Source: Mesonia sp. HuA40
GTDB lineage: Bacteria; Bacteroidota; Bacteroidia; Flavobacteriales; Flavobacteriaceae
NCBI RefSeq assembly: GCF_008017835.1
Contig: NZ_VRLT01000056.1
Coordinates: 124,001-188,000, forward strand
DNA: 64,000 nt
Direction: 5' to 3'
The translations under genes were made by a program, and so were the position numbers. Every line of letters begins with the position of its first letter. Positions within the stretch are counted from its first letter, which is position 1. Below are positions 18,077-27,022 of this stretch, one piece after another. Under the pieces are notes generated by a model. It did no database searches. It had not been told where the DNA came from and was given only the letters and a program-made list of their open reading frames with translations.

Positions 18077-18545
18077 AATTCGGTATACGAATTACTAAAC
18101 CACTAAAAACATCAGTGGGCCCCGTTAGAAGTGGCTTATTAGCATTTATTATTTTATCGATATAGCTTTCATCCCCATAAAATCGTTTGGCAATTTTTTT
18201 TAAATTGTCTGTAGGAGTTATTTCATAAAACTGCGAAGGTTTATTAGCGTTAGCTGGGCCGTTAGTTAATTCTTGGTAAAGAGACATTTTGTCATTCACA
18301 CAAGCAATACCTTTGGCGTTTCCTAAAAGCAATATAACTATTTCTTTGGTTTTTTGGCAATTTACTTCACCATAAACCGTCAAGATGCCGTCTGCTAACT
18401 CTAAATTTAAATCGTGAATGCTCATCTTGTGGATATTCAATAAATTGCGCATATTTTGTATGGCTTGCGCATTGGACTCGGCGGTAGTTTGCTCAAAATC
18501 AAAAAGGCAAACTCCTTTGTTTTTATTAAACAAAAAAGATTTCAT
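18075..18545 (-). CDS. BON-LysM domain protein (Kbp/YgaU-like)
   Basis: 156-residue protein without a signal peptide. A BON-type domain lies at about 40-92 (LELADGILTVYGEVN ... CVNDKMSLYQ) and a LysM domain at about 106-156 (YEITPTDNLKKIAKRFYGD ... VIRIP). This is the architecture of E. coli Kbp (YgaU), a cytoplasmic potassium-binding protein, so a K+-sensing or stress role is possible by homology. The LysM may not be binding peptidoglycan, given the lack of an export signal. It is transcribed alone, convergent with leuS. Confidence 0.85.
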   Translation of the reverse strand: MKSFLFNKNKGVCLFDFEQTTAESNAQAIQNMRNLLNIHKMSIHDLNLELADGILTVYGEVNCQKTKEIVILLLGNAKGIACVNDKMSLYQELTNGPANANKPSQFYEITPTDNLKKIAKRFYGDESYIDKIINANKPLLTGPTDVFSGLVIRIPN

Positions 18546-18718
18546 GGAATACTTTTTATTTAAAGATACAGCAGCGAAAAGCCTAAAGGAAATTTTTGTT
18601 TATAAATACTTGTTAAAAAAAATAACAAAAAGAGGTATTGACTGTCAGGTGGCTTTTAAATATCAAATTTGGTGCTATTTTTGCTAATTGAATGCTAAAC
18701 AATTAAAGTGAATCTACC

Positions 18719-19411
18719 ATGATGGGATATTATATAATTGCTGGTTTAATTATGCTTGTAAGCTGGTATGTAAGTAATAAGTTAAAAACTAAGTTTAAAA
18801 AATACAGCAAAACGCATTTGCAAAACGGTATGAGCGGAGCAGAAATAGCGCGCAAAATGCTAGAGGATAATGGAATTTATGATGTTAAGGTAATATCAAC
18901 ACCAGGACAACTAACAGATCATTATAATCCTAAAGACAAAACTGTTAATCTAAGTGAGGCGGTGTATAATCAACGAAATGCTGCTGCGGCAGCTGTGGCG
19001 GCCCATGAATGCGGACATGCAGTACAACACGCGACGGCTTATAACTGGTTAACAATGAGAAGTCAACTAGTTCCTATAGTAAGTGTGGCGGCAAATTATA
19101 GTCAATGGGTGATTATGGGAGGTCTTATATTAATGTCTGCTGTTTCTTTGGGTGTGGGTAAAACTGTATTATTGGCCGGAATTATTATGTTTGGTTTGGG
19201 TACACTCTTTAGTTTTATTACGCTTCCTGTAGAATATGATGCCAGTAACCGTGCTTTGGCTTGGCTTGAAGAGAAACAAATTGTTACCCCTACAGAATAT
19301 GATGATTCTAAAGATGCCCTTAAATGGGCCGCCAGAACTTATGTGGTAGCAGCTGTAGGCTCATTAGCCACGCTATTGTATTTTGTAAGTGTTTATTTGA
19401 GTAGAGATTAA
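18719..19411 (+). CDS. Zinc metallopeptidase, YugP type
   Basis: 230-residue integral membrane protein with HExxH zinc motif HECGH near residue 97 (AAAVAAHECGHAVQHA). It has an N-terminal helix (about 4-18) and two or three helices after the active site, and the conserved LPVEYDASNRAL, whose Glu could be the third zinc ligand. It matches the YugP-like putative neutral zinc metallopeptidases. The target is unknown. Two ATGs are adjacent (18719 and 18722), so either may be the start. It ends at a strong terminator. Confidence 0.9.
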   Translation: MMGYYIIAGLIMLVSWYVSNKLKTKFKKYSKTHLQNGMSGAEIARKMLEDNGIYDVKVISTPGQLTDHYNPKDKTVNLSEAVYNQRNAAAAAVAAHECGHAVQHATAYNWLTMRSQLVPIVSVAANYSQWVIMGGLILMSAVSLGVGKTVLLAGIIMFGLGTLFSFITLPVEYDASNRALAWLEEKQIVTPTEYDDSKDALKWAARTYVVAAVGSLATLLYFVSVYLSRD

Positions 19412-19432
19412 AAGCATAATTAATAAAAAAAG

Positions 19433-19465
19433 CCGACTTACCACCTGGTAAGTCGGTTTTTTTTT
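19433..19465 (+). terminator. Strong, probably bidirectional terminator
   Basis: Perfect 10-bp stem CCGACTTACC / GGTAAGTCGG with loop ACCT, A run on the left and nine T on the right. It lies between the convergent YugP-type peptidase gene and saccharopine dehydrogenase-like gene and can serve both. Confidence 0.92.
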
Positions 19466-20834
19466 ATCCCACAACATTATCAATGTTATAGCCTAGGTAA
19501 GGAACTTCCTTTTCTTTAAATGCAATCCCAAAGTCTTCTAGCTCTTTTAAAATGGGTTCATACACCTCCTTACTTATGGGGCGTAAAACACCTGGGGTTT
19601 TAATTTCTTTATTAAGTATTTTTAAAGTGGCAATACCCACCGGTAAGCCAACCGTTTTAGCCATAGCAGTGAAAGTCTGATCTTCACCAATATGCACCAT
19701 AGTAGAGTCAATTTGTTTTTTCTCTCCGTTCAATTCATATCCAAATTTATGGTACATAACAATCATATCTTTGTCATTAGGAGCTAAAGTCCATTTTTCT
19801 TCTAATATTTTTTGCAACGCTTGTGCGGGCGTTGCATCTTTAATACCTATGGTTTTGGTTTTGTTAAATAAATCGAGTTCAAGTAACTTTTCCCACATCA
19901 AATCATCTTGATCAATTTTTAAAGAATGACGCATTTTCAACTCTACCGAGTCTGTAGGAGAATAAGGTAAGAAAGCATTCACAAAATCACGGTAGCTCAT
20001 ATGCTCTGAATTTTGCATAGTATAGGTATCATCGGTCATTCCAAGTTGAACAAACATATTCCAAGCTTTGCTAAAGCCCACACGGCGTAAAGTTCCGCGA
20101 TAAAGAGTTTTAATATCTTCTAGCCCGTACACCTTTTGGTAAGCTAGCGAGTTGCGATTGGCTAAACCTTCAAATTTTCCATAACCTTCAACTTCAAGAA
20201 ATTCAGTTCTTCTAAAAAGGCGGTGATACGGAATGTATTTGTACTGGCCTTCTTGAATAAATTCGGCTGCGCCACCTTGTCCAGCCACCACTACATTTCT
20301 AGGATTCCAAGTAAATTTATAATGCCAAAGATTATTATCGCTTTCGGGAGCAACTAAGCCTCCTGTAAACGATTCAAATAAAAGCATTTTCCCGCCAGTG
20401 TGGCGAATGCGATCAATCACCTGCATAGCGCTCATATGGTCAATACCGGGATCTACACCTATTTCATTCATGAAAATAAGCCCTTTGTCTTTTACTTGTT
20501 CTTGCAGAGCTTCCATTTCTTTACTTACGTAAGAGGCAGTTACCAAATTTTTTTCTAAGTTAATACAATCTTTTGCCACCTCGATATGAAAGCGAGCAGG
20601 AAGCATCGAGATAACAATATCGGCTTCGCTTATAGCGGATTTTCTATCTTCTTCATTAAAAATATCTAATTTTAAGGCTTGAGAATGTCGATGTTCTCCA
20701 GCTAATTGTTGAGCCTGTGCCAGATTTAAATCGGCGATTATTAATTTTAAATTTTCTTGGTCTGATTTGTTTTGTAAATATTGTATGAGAGCCGAGGTTG
20801 ATTTTCCGGCACCAATAATAAGAATTCTTCTCAT
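19464..20834 (-). CDS. Saccharopine dehydrogenase-like oxidoreductase
   Basis: 456-residue enzyme with an N-terminal Rossmann fold (ILIIGAGKST, then ADIVISMLPARFH) and the C-terminal domain of saccharopine reductases (MNEIGVDPGIDHMSAM, GGLVAPESDNNLWHYKFTWNP). Family members interconvert saccharopine with glutamate and aminoadipate semialdehyde in lysine metabolism. The precise direction and substrate cannot be fixed here. It is a single-gene unit between a shared terminator and a divergent DUF423 gene. A glutaryl-CoA dehydrogenase-like gene at 44.4 kb could belong to the same lysine-degradation route, but it is not linked. Confidence 0.88.
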   Translation of the reverse strand: MRRILIIGAGKSTSALIQYLQNKSDQENLKLIIADLNLAQAQQLAGEHRHSQALKLDIFNEEDRKSAISEADIVISMLPARFHIEVAKDCINLEKNLVTASYVSKEMEALQEQVKDKGLIFMNEIGVDPGIDHMSAMQVIDRIRHTGGKMLLFESFTGGLVAPESDNNLWHYKFTWNPRNVVVAGQGGAAEFIQEGQYKYIPYHRLFRRTEFLEVEGYGKFEGLANRNSLAYQKVYGLEDIKTLYRGTLRRVGFSKAWNMFVQLGMTDDTYTMQNSEHMSYRDFVNAFLPYSPTDSVELKMRHSLKIDQDDLMWEKLLELDLFNKTKTIGIKDATPAQALQKILEEKWTLAPNDKDMIVMYHKFGYELNGEKKQIDSTMVHIGEDQTFTAMAKTVGLPVGIATLKILNKEIKTPGVLRPISKEVYEPILKELEDFGIAFKEKEVPYLGYNIDNVVG

Positions 20835-20904
20835 AAGTTAAACTAAGTTGATTAAATTTGTGTTTCGTTTCCGAAAGTAATAAAATTTAATTCGGCTTAA
20901 AAAT

Positions 20905-21294
20905 ATGAAAAAGAAATTATTGATTTTGGGTGCCGTACTAGGTCTATTGGGAGTAATTTTAGGCGCTTTTGCTAGTCACGGTTTAGAAAAATTATTAACT
21001 AATGAACAGCTTGAAACCTTTCAAGTAGGGGTGCGTTACCAGTTTTACCACGCCTTTTTAGCGTTAATTTTGGGGAGCACCACATTTATACCTAATAAAG
21101 CAAAAATTATTTTATTTGTGCTGTTGGTCTCTGGGGTAACATTATTTTCAGGGTCAATTTATGGGCTGGCAACCAACGATTTAACTGGCTTTGATTTTAC
21201 CAAAATTGCGCTACTAACGCCAACAGGAGGCTTACTTCTGATTAGCGCTTGGGTGCTGATTTTATTTCAAGCATTAAAAATGAAAACTAAATAA
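20905..21294 (+). CDS. DUF423 membrane protein
   Basis: 129-residue protein with four predicted membrane helices. The family signature is near the N-terminus (LGAFASHGLEKLL) with YQFYHAFLAL in the second helix region and LTPTGGLLLISAWVLI near the end. DUF423 proteins (E. coli YgdD type) are small inner-membrane proteins of unknown function. It precedes pckA, from which it is separated by 71 bases containing a promoter-like element, so the two are probably not a strict operon. Confidence 0.9.
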   Translation: MKKKLLILGAVLGLLGVILGAFASHGLEKLLTNEQLETFQVGVRYQFYHAFLALILGSTTFIPNKAKIILFVLLVSGVTLFSGSIYGLATNDLTGFDFTKIALLTPTGGLLLISAWVLILFQALKMKTK

Positions 21295-21330
21295 AAGAAA
21301 GCTAATTCTTTATATGTTAGTGAATATTGT

Positions 21331-21338
21331 TATTTTTG
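21331..21338 (+). promoter_or_regulatory. Likely -7 promoter element for pckA
   Basis: TATTTTTG fits TAnnTTTG and ends 27 bases before the pckA ATG at 21366. It overlaps the TTG codon at 21327 that opens the reading frame, which argues against that codon as translation start. Confidence 0.5.
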
Positions 21339-21365
21339 TTCAAAGAACACAACTCAAAATTTTTT

Positions 21366-22961
21366 ATGGTGGACAATAATAAAACCACGCAAGAATTTTC
21401 GCTAGAAAATTACGGTATAAAAGACGCAAAAATCAATTATCAACTTTCTTCTGAAGAACTTCACGCTATCACAGTGCAAAAAGGCCAAGGTGTAACGGTG
21501 AACTCTGGTGCTCTGGCTGTAAATACGGGAGAGTTTACGGGAAGATCGCCCAAAGATCGATTTATTGTTAAAGATGATGTAACTCAAGATGAGGTATGGT
21601 GGGGAGATGTAAATATACCTTTTGACCCAGCTAAATTTGATGCCCTTTATGCAAAGGTTGTAGATTACCTATCGGGGAAAGAAGTTTTTGTAAGAGATGC
21701 ATATGCTTGTGCAGATAAAGCATACCAATTAAACATTCGCGTTATCAATGAGTTGCCTTGGAGCAATATGTTTGCGCATAATATGTTTTTAAGACCAACC
21801 GAAGAAGAGTTGAAAGATTTTTCTCCAGAATGGACGGTGGTAAACGCACCTAACTTTATGGCCGATCCAGAAATAGACGGTACAAGGCAGCATAATTTTG
21901 CAATCTTAAACTTTAAAAAGAAGATTGCGCTTATCGGTGGTACAGGTTACACAGGCGAGATCAAAAAAGGTATTTTTTCTGCTTTAAACTTTATTTTACC
22001 CGTAAATAAAAACACCCTTCCTATGCACTGTTCTGCTAATGTAGGCGAGGCAGGTGATACGGCTATATTTTTCGGCTTGTCGGGTACTGGTAAAACTACC
22101 TTGTCGGCCGATCCAGAACGTAAACTTATAGGTGATGATGAGCACGGATGGACAGCCGAAAACAAGATCTTTAATTTTGAAGGAGGTTGCTACGCCAAAG
22201 TAATAAACCTTTCTGCCGAAAAAGAACCAGATATTTATGGAGCTATTAAGCCGGGAGCTATTCTTGAGAACGTAATTATTAAAGATGGAGAGGTAGATTT
22301 TGATGATACTAGTATTACTCAAAATACAAGAGTGAGCTACCCTATTTATCATATTAATAACATTAAAGAGCCTTCTGTAGGCGAAAACCCAAAGAATATT
22401 TTCTTTTTAACCGCAGATGCCTTTGGGGTGTTGCCTCCTATAAGTAAACTTACGCCAGGACAAGCAGCTTACCATTTTATTAGTGGGTACACTGCAAAAG
22501 TAGCAGGAACAGAAGCAGGTATTACAGAGCCTGTACCTAGTTTCTCTGCTTGTTTTGGAGCGCCATTTATGCCGCTACATCCTACGCGTTATGCAGAAAT
22601 GCTAAGCCATAAAATGCAAGAGGCAAATGTAAATGTTTGGTTGATTAATACGGGTTGGACAGGTGGCCCTTACGGAATCGGTTCGAGAATGAAATTGAAA
22701 TACACGCGCGAAATGATCTCTTCAGCTTTAGAAGGATTACTATCCGATGTTGAGTTTCAAGAGCATCCTATATTTGGTCTACAAATGCCAAAAACTTGCC
22801 CAAATGTACCCGATGAGGTGCTTAATCCGAGAGATACTTGGAAAGATAAAGAAGCTTATGATGTTAAAGCTAAAGAGCTAGCCTTATTCTTTAAAAATAA
22901 CTTTAAGAAGTTTGAAGAATATGCCAATGAGGAAATTATGAATGGCGGACCCAAGGCATAA
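21366..22961 (+). CDS. pckA: Phosphoenolpyruvate carboxykinase (ATP)
   Basis: Catalyses oxaloacetate + ATP to phosphoenolpyruvate + CO2, the first step of gluconeogenesis from C4 acids. The P-loop GLSGTGKTTLS is near residue 237; GEFTGRSPKDRFIV and the metal-binding IGDDEHGW are other markers of the ATP-dependent family. The frame opens at a TTG (21327), but I choose ATG 21366 (MVDNNKT), giving 531 residues, close to the E. coli 540. It ends in a strong terminator. Confidence 0.96.
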   Translation: MVDNNKTTQEFSLENYGIKDAKINYQLSSEELHAITVQKGQGVTVNSGALAVNTGEFTGRSPKDRFIVKDDVTQDEVWWGDVNIPFDPAKFDALYAKVVDYLSGKEVFVRDAYACADKAYQLNIRVINELPWSNMFAHNMFLRPTEEELKDFSPEWTVVNAPNFMADPEIDGTRQHNFAILNFKKKIALIGGTGYTGEIKKGIFSALNFILPVNKNTLPMHCSANVGEAGDTAIFFGLSGTGKTTLSADPERKLIGDDEHGWTAENKIFNFEGGCYAKVINLSAEKEPDIYGAIKPGAILENVIIKDGEVDFDDTSITQNTRVSYPIYHINNIKEPSVGENPKNIFFLTADAFGVLPPISKLTPGQAAYHFISGYTAKVAGTEAGITEPVPSFSACFGAPFMPLHPTRYAEMLSHKMQEANVNVWLINTGWTGGPYGIGSRMKLKYTREMISSALEGLLSDVEFQEHPIFGLQMPKTCPNVPDEVLNPRDTWKDKEAYDVKAKELALFFKNNFKKFEEYANEEIMNGGPKA

Positions 22962-22986
22962 ATCTTAAATCTACACTATAATGTAA

Positions 22987-23017
22987 AAAGAGGCGGTTGT
23001 AAAACCGCCTCTTTTTT
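22987..23017 (+). terminator. Rho-independent terminator of pckA
   Basis: Twelve-bp perfect stem AAAGAGGCGGTT / AACCGCCTCTTT with a GTAA tetraloop and following T run. The A run on the left lets it also serve the convergent hemD transcript. Confidence 0.93.
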
Positions 23018-23039
23018 ATAACGATAAAAAAACTTGAAA

Positions 23040-23786
23040 CTATTTTTTGTTATGCTCTTTTATGTATTTTTCTAAAGCCATTGTCATGGATGGAGTCTCT
23101 GGAGTTGGTGCTTTGATATTTACCTCCAAGCCATGCTCTTTGGCCGCTCTAATTGTAGAATTTCCAAAAACAGCTACACGCGTATTATTTTGTTTGAAGT
23201 CTGGGAAATTTTCAAAAAGAGATTTAATACCACTCGGGCTAAAAAAGACTAACACATCATAAAAAACTTTTTCTAAATGAGAAAGATCGCTTACCACGGT
23301 TTTATAAAAAATACCACGTTTCCAATTTACTTTTATCTTGTCTAATTCTTTTGGAATAAGTGGTTTGAGCATATCAGAAGAAGGGAGCAAAAACTTCTCA
23401 GTCTTATACTTTTTAATTAATGGGATTAGCTCAGGAAAGGTGCGCTTACCTACATAAATCTTTCTTTTGCGGTATACTACATATTTTTGCAAATAATAGG
23501 CAACAGCTTCGCTCTGGCAAAAATATTTCATAGTGTCGGGTACCTCATAGCGCATCTCTTTGGCAATTCTAAAAAAATGATCTACAGCGTTCCGGCTCGT
23601 AAGAATTATAGCCGTGAATTGACTCAGATCTATTTTTTGCTGCCTAACATCTTTTGAGGTTACCCCTTCTACGTGAATAAAAGGAATAAAATCAATTTTT
23701 ACTTTTTGTCTCTCCTCCAACTCAGTATAGGGAGAATTCTCCATTTTTGGTTCTGGCTGAGAAATTAAAATTGTTTTTACTTTCAT
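23040..23786 (-). CDS. hemD: Uroporphyrinogen-III synthase
   Basis: 248-residue protein of the HemD fold, which cyclises hydroxymethylbilane with inversion of ring D in haem synthesis. Sequence in this family is weakly conserved. The supporting motifs are AIILTSRNAVDHFF in the first domain and VLVFFSPSGIKSLFENF, VAVFGNSTIRAAKEHG in the second. Many Flavobacteriia have it after a DUF4271 gene, as here. It is the second gene of that pair, 29 bases downstream. Confidence 0.85.
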   Translation of the reverse strand: MKVKTILISQPEPKMENSPYTELEERQKVKIDFIPFIHVEGVTSKDVRQQKIDLSQFTAIILTSRNAVDHFFRIAKEMRYEVPDTMKYFCQSEAVAYYLQKYVVYRKRKIYVGKRTFPELIPLIKKYKTEKFLLPSSDMLKPLIPKELDKIKVNWKRGIFYKTVVSDLSHLEKVFYDVLVFFSPSGIKSLFENFPDFKQNNTRVAVFGNSTIRAAKEHGLEVNIKAPTPETPSMTMALEKYIKEHNKK

Positions 23787-23815
23787 CGATAAGCTATTTG
23801 TTAAATGCTATTTTT

Positions 23816-24469
23816 TTATGTAATCACTTTATACAAAATAATATAGGGAGCGATTTCAAGGCTGCAAAGGTACAAAATAAAATAATACCAGTACAACATA
23901 AGAGACTTTTGCTTTTTTCTGTAATAAACAATTAAGCCACCTATTTGTAGAAGAACCATCAATCCAATGCAAATTATACTGATTAATCTAGGGTAGTTTA
24001 AGGTGTAAACCAATAAAAATAATATGGGTATAAAGTATAAGCTAAAAAGGTTGCGATAAGTGATTTTATAAAAAATATAATTGTCGATTAAGGGTTCGAT
24101 TTTAAATACTACTGCAGTTATTTTCTCGACCAAATATTTTAAAATACTCAGCGCAGCAAAAATTACAAGAATTTGAAGGTATAAATTAAAATTATAAGTT
24201 GAAGACAGTAAATCGGTAGCTTTGAAAAGGACAAATAGACCTAAACTAGCAATTAACTGATGAGCCAAAAACAAAAGTAAACTGAAAAGGCTTACAACAT
24301 TAGGACTCTTTTTGTATTGTGTGAAATAAACATTTGAGCGGTACAATTCTTTAAACTGAATAAAGCGATTGCCAAAGGCAAGAGCCGTACCAGCTATAAG
24401 GGTCATAGCGATGAGAAGAACAAAAATAATCCAATCTTGTTGTATTAAATTTCTAAGGCCGATATCCAA
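23816..24469 (-). CDS. DUF4271 membrane protein
   Basis: 217-residue integral membrane protein with about six hydrophobic helices and few charged residues between them. The conserved YRSNVYFTQYKKSPNVVSLFS-type loop (around residues 40-60) and its position directly before hemD fit DUF4271, a Bacteroidota family of unknown function. The start appears to be TTG (24467-24469), because the next in-frame Met is already inside the first helix. It is divergent from the mannosyltransferase gene. Confidence 0.82.
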   Translation of the reverse strand: MDIGLRNLIQQDWIIFVLLIAMTLIAGTALAFGNRFIQFKELYRSNVYFTQYKKSPNVVSLFSLLLFLAHQLIASLGLFVLFKATDLLSSTYNFNLYLQILVIFAALSILKYLVEKITAVVFKIEPLIDNYIFYKITYRNLFSLYFIPILFLLVYTLNYPRLISIICIGLMVLLQIGGLIVYYRKKQKSLMLYWYYFILYLCSLEIAPYIILYKVIT

Positions 24470-24540
24470 GCTACACTGTTTATTTGCAAATTTAAGACTA
24501 AATTGACGGATAGGTGCTAATATTTCATTCTAAAAATAAG

Positions 24541-24548
24541 TACATTTG
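24541..24548 (+). promoter_or_regulatory. Likely -7 promoter element for the GT2-dihydroorotase operon
   Basis: TACATTTG, a TAnnTTTG match, 12 bases before the glycosyltransferase ATG at 24561, in the divergent gap with the DUF4271 gene. Confidence 0.45.
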
Positions 24549-24560
24549 TGACCAAAAAAT

Positions 24561-25289
24561 ATGTCCAATCGCTTAGTCATCATTCCTACTTATATCGAGG
24601 CCGAGAATATTGGGCATATTCTGGAAGCGATTTTGAGGCTTCCGCTCAGCTTTGATGTGCTAGTGGTAGATGATAACTCCCCAGACGGCACCGCAGCCTT
24701 GGTAGAAGAGAAAAAGAAATTGTATAGCGATTGCATTCACTTGCTTTCTAGATCTGGCAAATCGGGATTGGGTACTGCCTATATTGCCGGATTTAAATGG
24801 GCTCTTGCGCGTAGCTATACCCATATTTTCGAAATGGATGCCGATTTTTCTCACAACCCAAAAGATTTGGTACGTTTGTTTAATGCATGCGAAGAAAACA
24901 ACGCTCAAGTAAGCATCGGTTCTCGTTATGTCACTGGTGTTAATGTAGTAAATTGGCCTATGAAGCGTATTTTATTGTCGTATACAGCCTCTAAATACGT
25001 TAAGTTTATTACCGGTATGCCCATTCACGATACAACGGCTGGTTTTGTCTGCTATAAGCGAGAAGTATTAACAAGTATTAATTTAGATAAAATACAATTT
25101 ATAGGCTATGCTTTTCAAATTGAAATGAAGTTTAAAGCTTATATTAAAAAATTTAAAATCGTAGAAGTTCCAGTAATTTTTACGGATAGAGAAAGAGGTA
25201 AGTCAAAGATGAACGGACGAATAATTTCGGAGGCAATTTTTGGCGTTTTAAAAATGAAATTTAAGAGTTTATTCGGTAAAGAATTATGA
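24561..25289 (+). CDS. Polyprenol-phosphate mannosyltransferase (GT2, Dpm1-like)
   Basis: GT-A fold glycosyltransferase of 242 residues. It opens with VIIPTYIEAENIGHIL and LVVDDNSPDGTA (nucleotide-sugar binding) and has the DxD motif as EMDADFSH near residue 92. It lacks the C-terminal membrane helices of some relatives, as in soluble Dpm1. It probably transfers a sugar from GDP- or UDP-sugar to a polyprenyl phosphate for later use across the inner membrane. Its stop overlaps the dihydroorotase start by four bases (ATGA). Confidence 0.9.
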   Translation: MSNRLVIIPTYIEAENIGHILEAILRLPLSFDVLVVDDNSPDGTAALVEEKKKLYSDCIHLLSRSGKSGLGTAYIAGFKWALARSYTHIFEMDADFSHNPKDLVRLFNACEENNAQVSIGSRYVTGVNVVNWPMKRILLSYTASKYVKFITGMPIHDTTAGFVCYKREVLTSINLDKIQFIGYAFQIEMKFKAYIKKFKIVEVPVIFTDRERGKSKMNGRIISEAIFGVLKMKFKSLFGKEL

Positions 25290-26629
25290 AAAAGATATTG
25301 ATTAAAAATGCTAAAATTGTAAATGAAGGCAAGGTTGAAGAAGGTGAGGTTTACATTGAAAATGATACTATTGTTGAGGTGGCGCCAATCATTAGTGTTA
25401 AATCGCATGATATTCAAGTAGTAGATGCCGAGGGTAAATATTTACTACCTGGTGCTATTGATGATCAGGTGCATTTTAGAGAGCCAGGCTTAACGCATAA
25501 AGAAGATATAGAGCACGGAAGTAGGGCAGCTGTGGCAGGAGGAATAACTTCGTTCATAGAGATGCCCAATACTCAACCACAAACTACTACACACGAGAGG
25601 TTTGCAGAAAAGTTTGCTATAGCAGCTAAATCTGCTTATGCTAATTACTCTTTTATGTTTGGCGGTACGAACGATAACTTAGAGGAAATCAAAAAAATTG
25701 ATCCAAAAACAACCCCAGCACTAAAGTTATTTTTGGGTTCTTCTACTGGAAATATGTTGGTTGATAATGAGGAAGTTTTAAAAGAAATTTTTACGCATTC
25801 TCCTGTTTTGATTTGCGTTCATTGTGAAGATGAAACTACCATAAAAGATAATTTAGAAGAGTATATAAGCAAATATGGAGAGGACATCCCCATAGAGAAT
25901 CATCCCAAGATTAGAAGTGAAAAGGCCTGCTATTTATCTTCATCACGCGCTATTGCGCTAGCTAAAGAAACCGGGGCAAGACTTCACGTGTTTCATTTAA
26001 GCACTGCTAAAGAAATGGAACTTTTTGATGGGAAAAAAGCCTTAAAAGATAAAAAGATAACCGCCGAGGTTTGCATACATCACCTTTGGTTTAATGACAC
26101 CCATTATGCCGATAAAAAGACCTTAATTAAGTGGAACCCTGCTGTTAAAACACAACAAGATCAAGAAGCCTTGTTAAAGGCCTTATTGCAAGACAAAATA
26201 GATGTAATCGCTACAGACCATGCGCCACATACTTTAGAAGAGAAAAATAACGTTTACACCAAAGCACCAAGTGGCGGACCATTGGTGCAGCATGCTTTAC
26301 CGGCCATGCTACAATTTTATCATCAAGGAAAGATTACTTTACCTAAGATTGTCGAAAAAATGTGTCATAATCCGGCCATTCTTTTTCAAATTGAAAAGAG
26401 AGGTTTTATCCGTGAAGGCTATAAAGCCGATTTGGTTTTAGTTGATTTAAATGCGCCTTGGACAGTGCAAAAAGAAAATATACTATACAAATGCGGGTGG
26501 TCGCCATTTGAAAAAACAACTTTCAAGTCACGAATCACGCATACTTTTGTAAATGGTGCATTGGTTTACCATAATTTTAAAGTATTGGGTGTCAAAAATG
26601 CACAAGCTTTAAGTTTTCAAAGATCATGA
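25286..26629 (+). CDS. pyrC: Dihydroorotase
   Basis: Zinc amidohydrolase that cyclises carbamoyl-aspartate to dihydroorotate in pyrimidine synthesis. The 447 residues match the longer class of bacterial dihydroorotases (PyrC/allantoinase-like). The metal site is seen in DDQVHFREPGLTHKED (an HxR variant), VHCEDE, HVFHLSTAKE and the catalytic ATDHAPH. A dihydroorotase in this operon position recurs in Flavobacteriia. It overlaps the genes on both sides by four bases, so the operon GT2-pyrC-DUF4296 is tightly coupled. A homologous hydantoinase-type activity is less likely but not excluded. Confidence 0.9.
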   Translation: MKKILIKNAKIVNEGKVEEGEVYIENDTIVEVAPIISVKSHDIQVVDAEGKYLLPGAIDDQVHFREPGLTHKEDIEHGSRAAVAGGITSFIEMPNTQPQTTTHERFAEKFAIAAKSAYANYSFMFGGTNDNLEEIKKIDPKTTPALKLFLGSSTGNMLVDNEEVLKEIFTHSPVLICVHCEDETTIKDNLEEYISKYGEDIPIENHPKIRSEKACYLSSSRAIALAKETGARLHVFHLSTAKEMELFDGKKALKDKKITAEVCIHHLWFNDTHYADKKTLIKWNPAVKTQQDQEALLKALLQDKIDVIATDHAPHTLEEKNNVYTKAPSGGPLVQHALPAMLQFYHQGKITLPKIVEKMCHNPAILFQIEKRGFIREGYKADLVLVDLNAPWTVQKENILYKCGWSPFEKTTFKSRITHTFVNGALVYHNFKVLGVKNAQALSFQRS

Positions 26630-27012
26630 AACATCTAGTAGTACTTATTCTAATGCTTTTTTTTGTAATAACCGGTTGCCAGAATATCGAAAAGGTTTCT
26701 AAACCAGATTCGCTTATAGATGAAAAAACCATGGTAAATTTGTTATTTGATTTGCATTATACCGATGCAATTCAAGGGTATAGCGGCACTAAGTTCATGC
26801 AAAGAGATGTAAAAGTGAACAAGTTAATTTTGAAAAAATACAATATAGACAGTCTAACCTTTGTAGAAAATGCAAATTACTATTTTGAAGATGCCGAAAG
26901 AAACGAAAAAATCTATCGAGAAGTTTTAGAGCGTTTAGAGGCTAAAAAGGCGTTTAATGATAGTTTAATGAAAAAAGAAAAAGAGGTTGAGAAAGCAAAT
27001 GCCTTACCCTAG
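26626..27012 (+). CDS. DUF4296 lipoprotein
   Basis: 128-residue protein with a lipoprotein signal (LFFVITGC, Cys18), followed by a helical domain with KPDSLIDEKTMVNLLFDLHYTDA near the start and a lysine/glutamate-rich end. This fits DUF4296, a Bacteroidota family of unknown function often encoded after dihydroorotase. It overlaps that gene by four bases (ATGA). It is probably anchored to a membrane on the periplasmic side. It is convergent with the SDR gene, 10 bases apart. Confidence 0.85.
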   Translation: MKHLVVLILMLFFVITGCQNIEKVSKPDSLIDEKTMVNLLFDLHYTDAIQGYSGTKFMQRDVKVNKLILKKYNIDSLTFVENANYYFEDAERNEKIYREVLERLEAKKAFNDSLMKKEKEVEKANALP

Positions 27013-27022
27013 ATATTCACTT

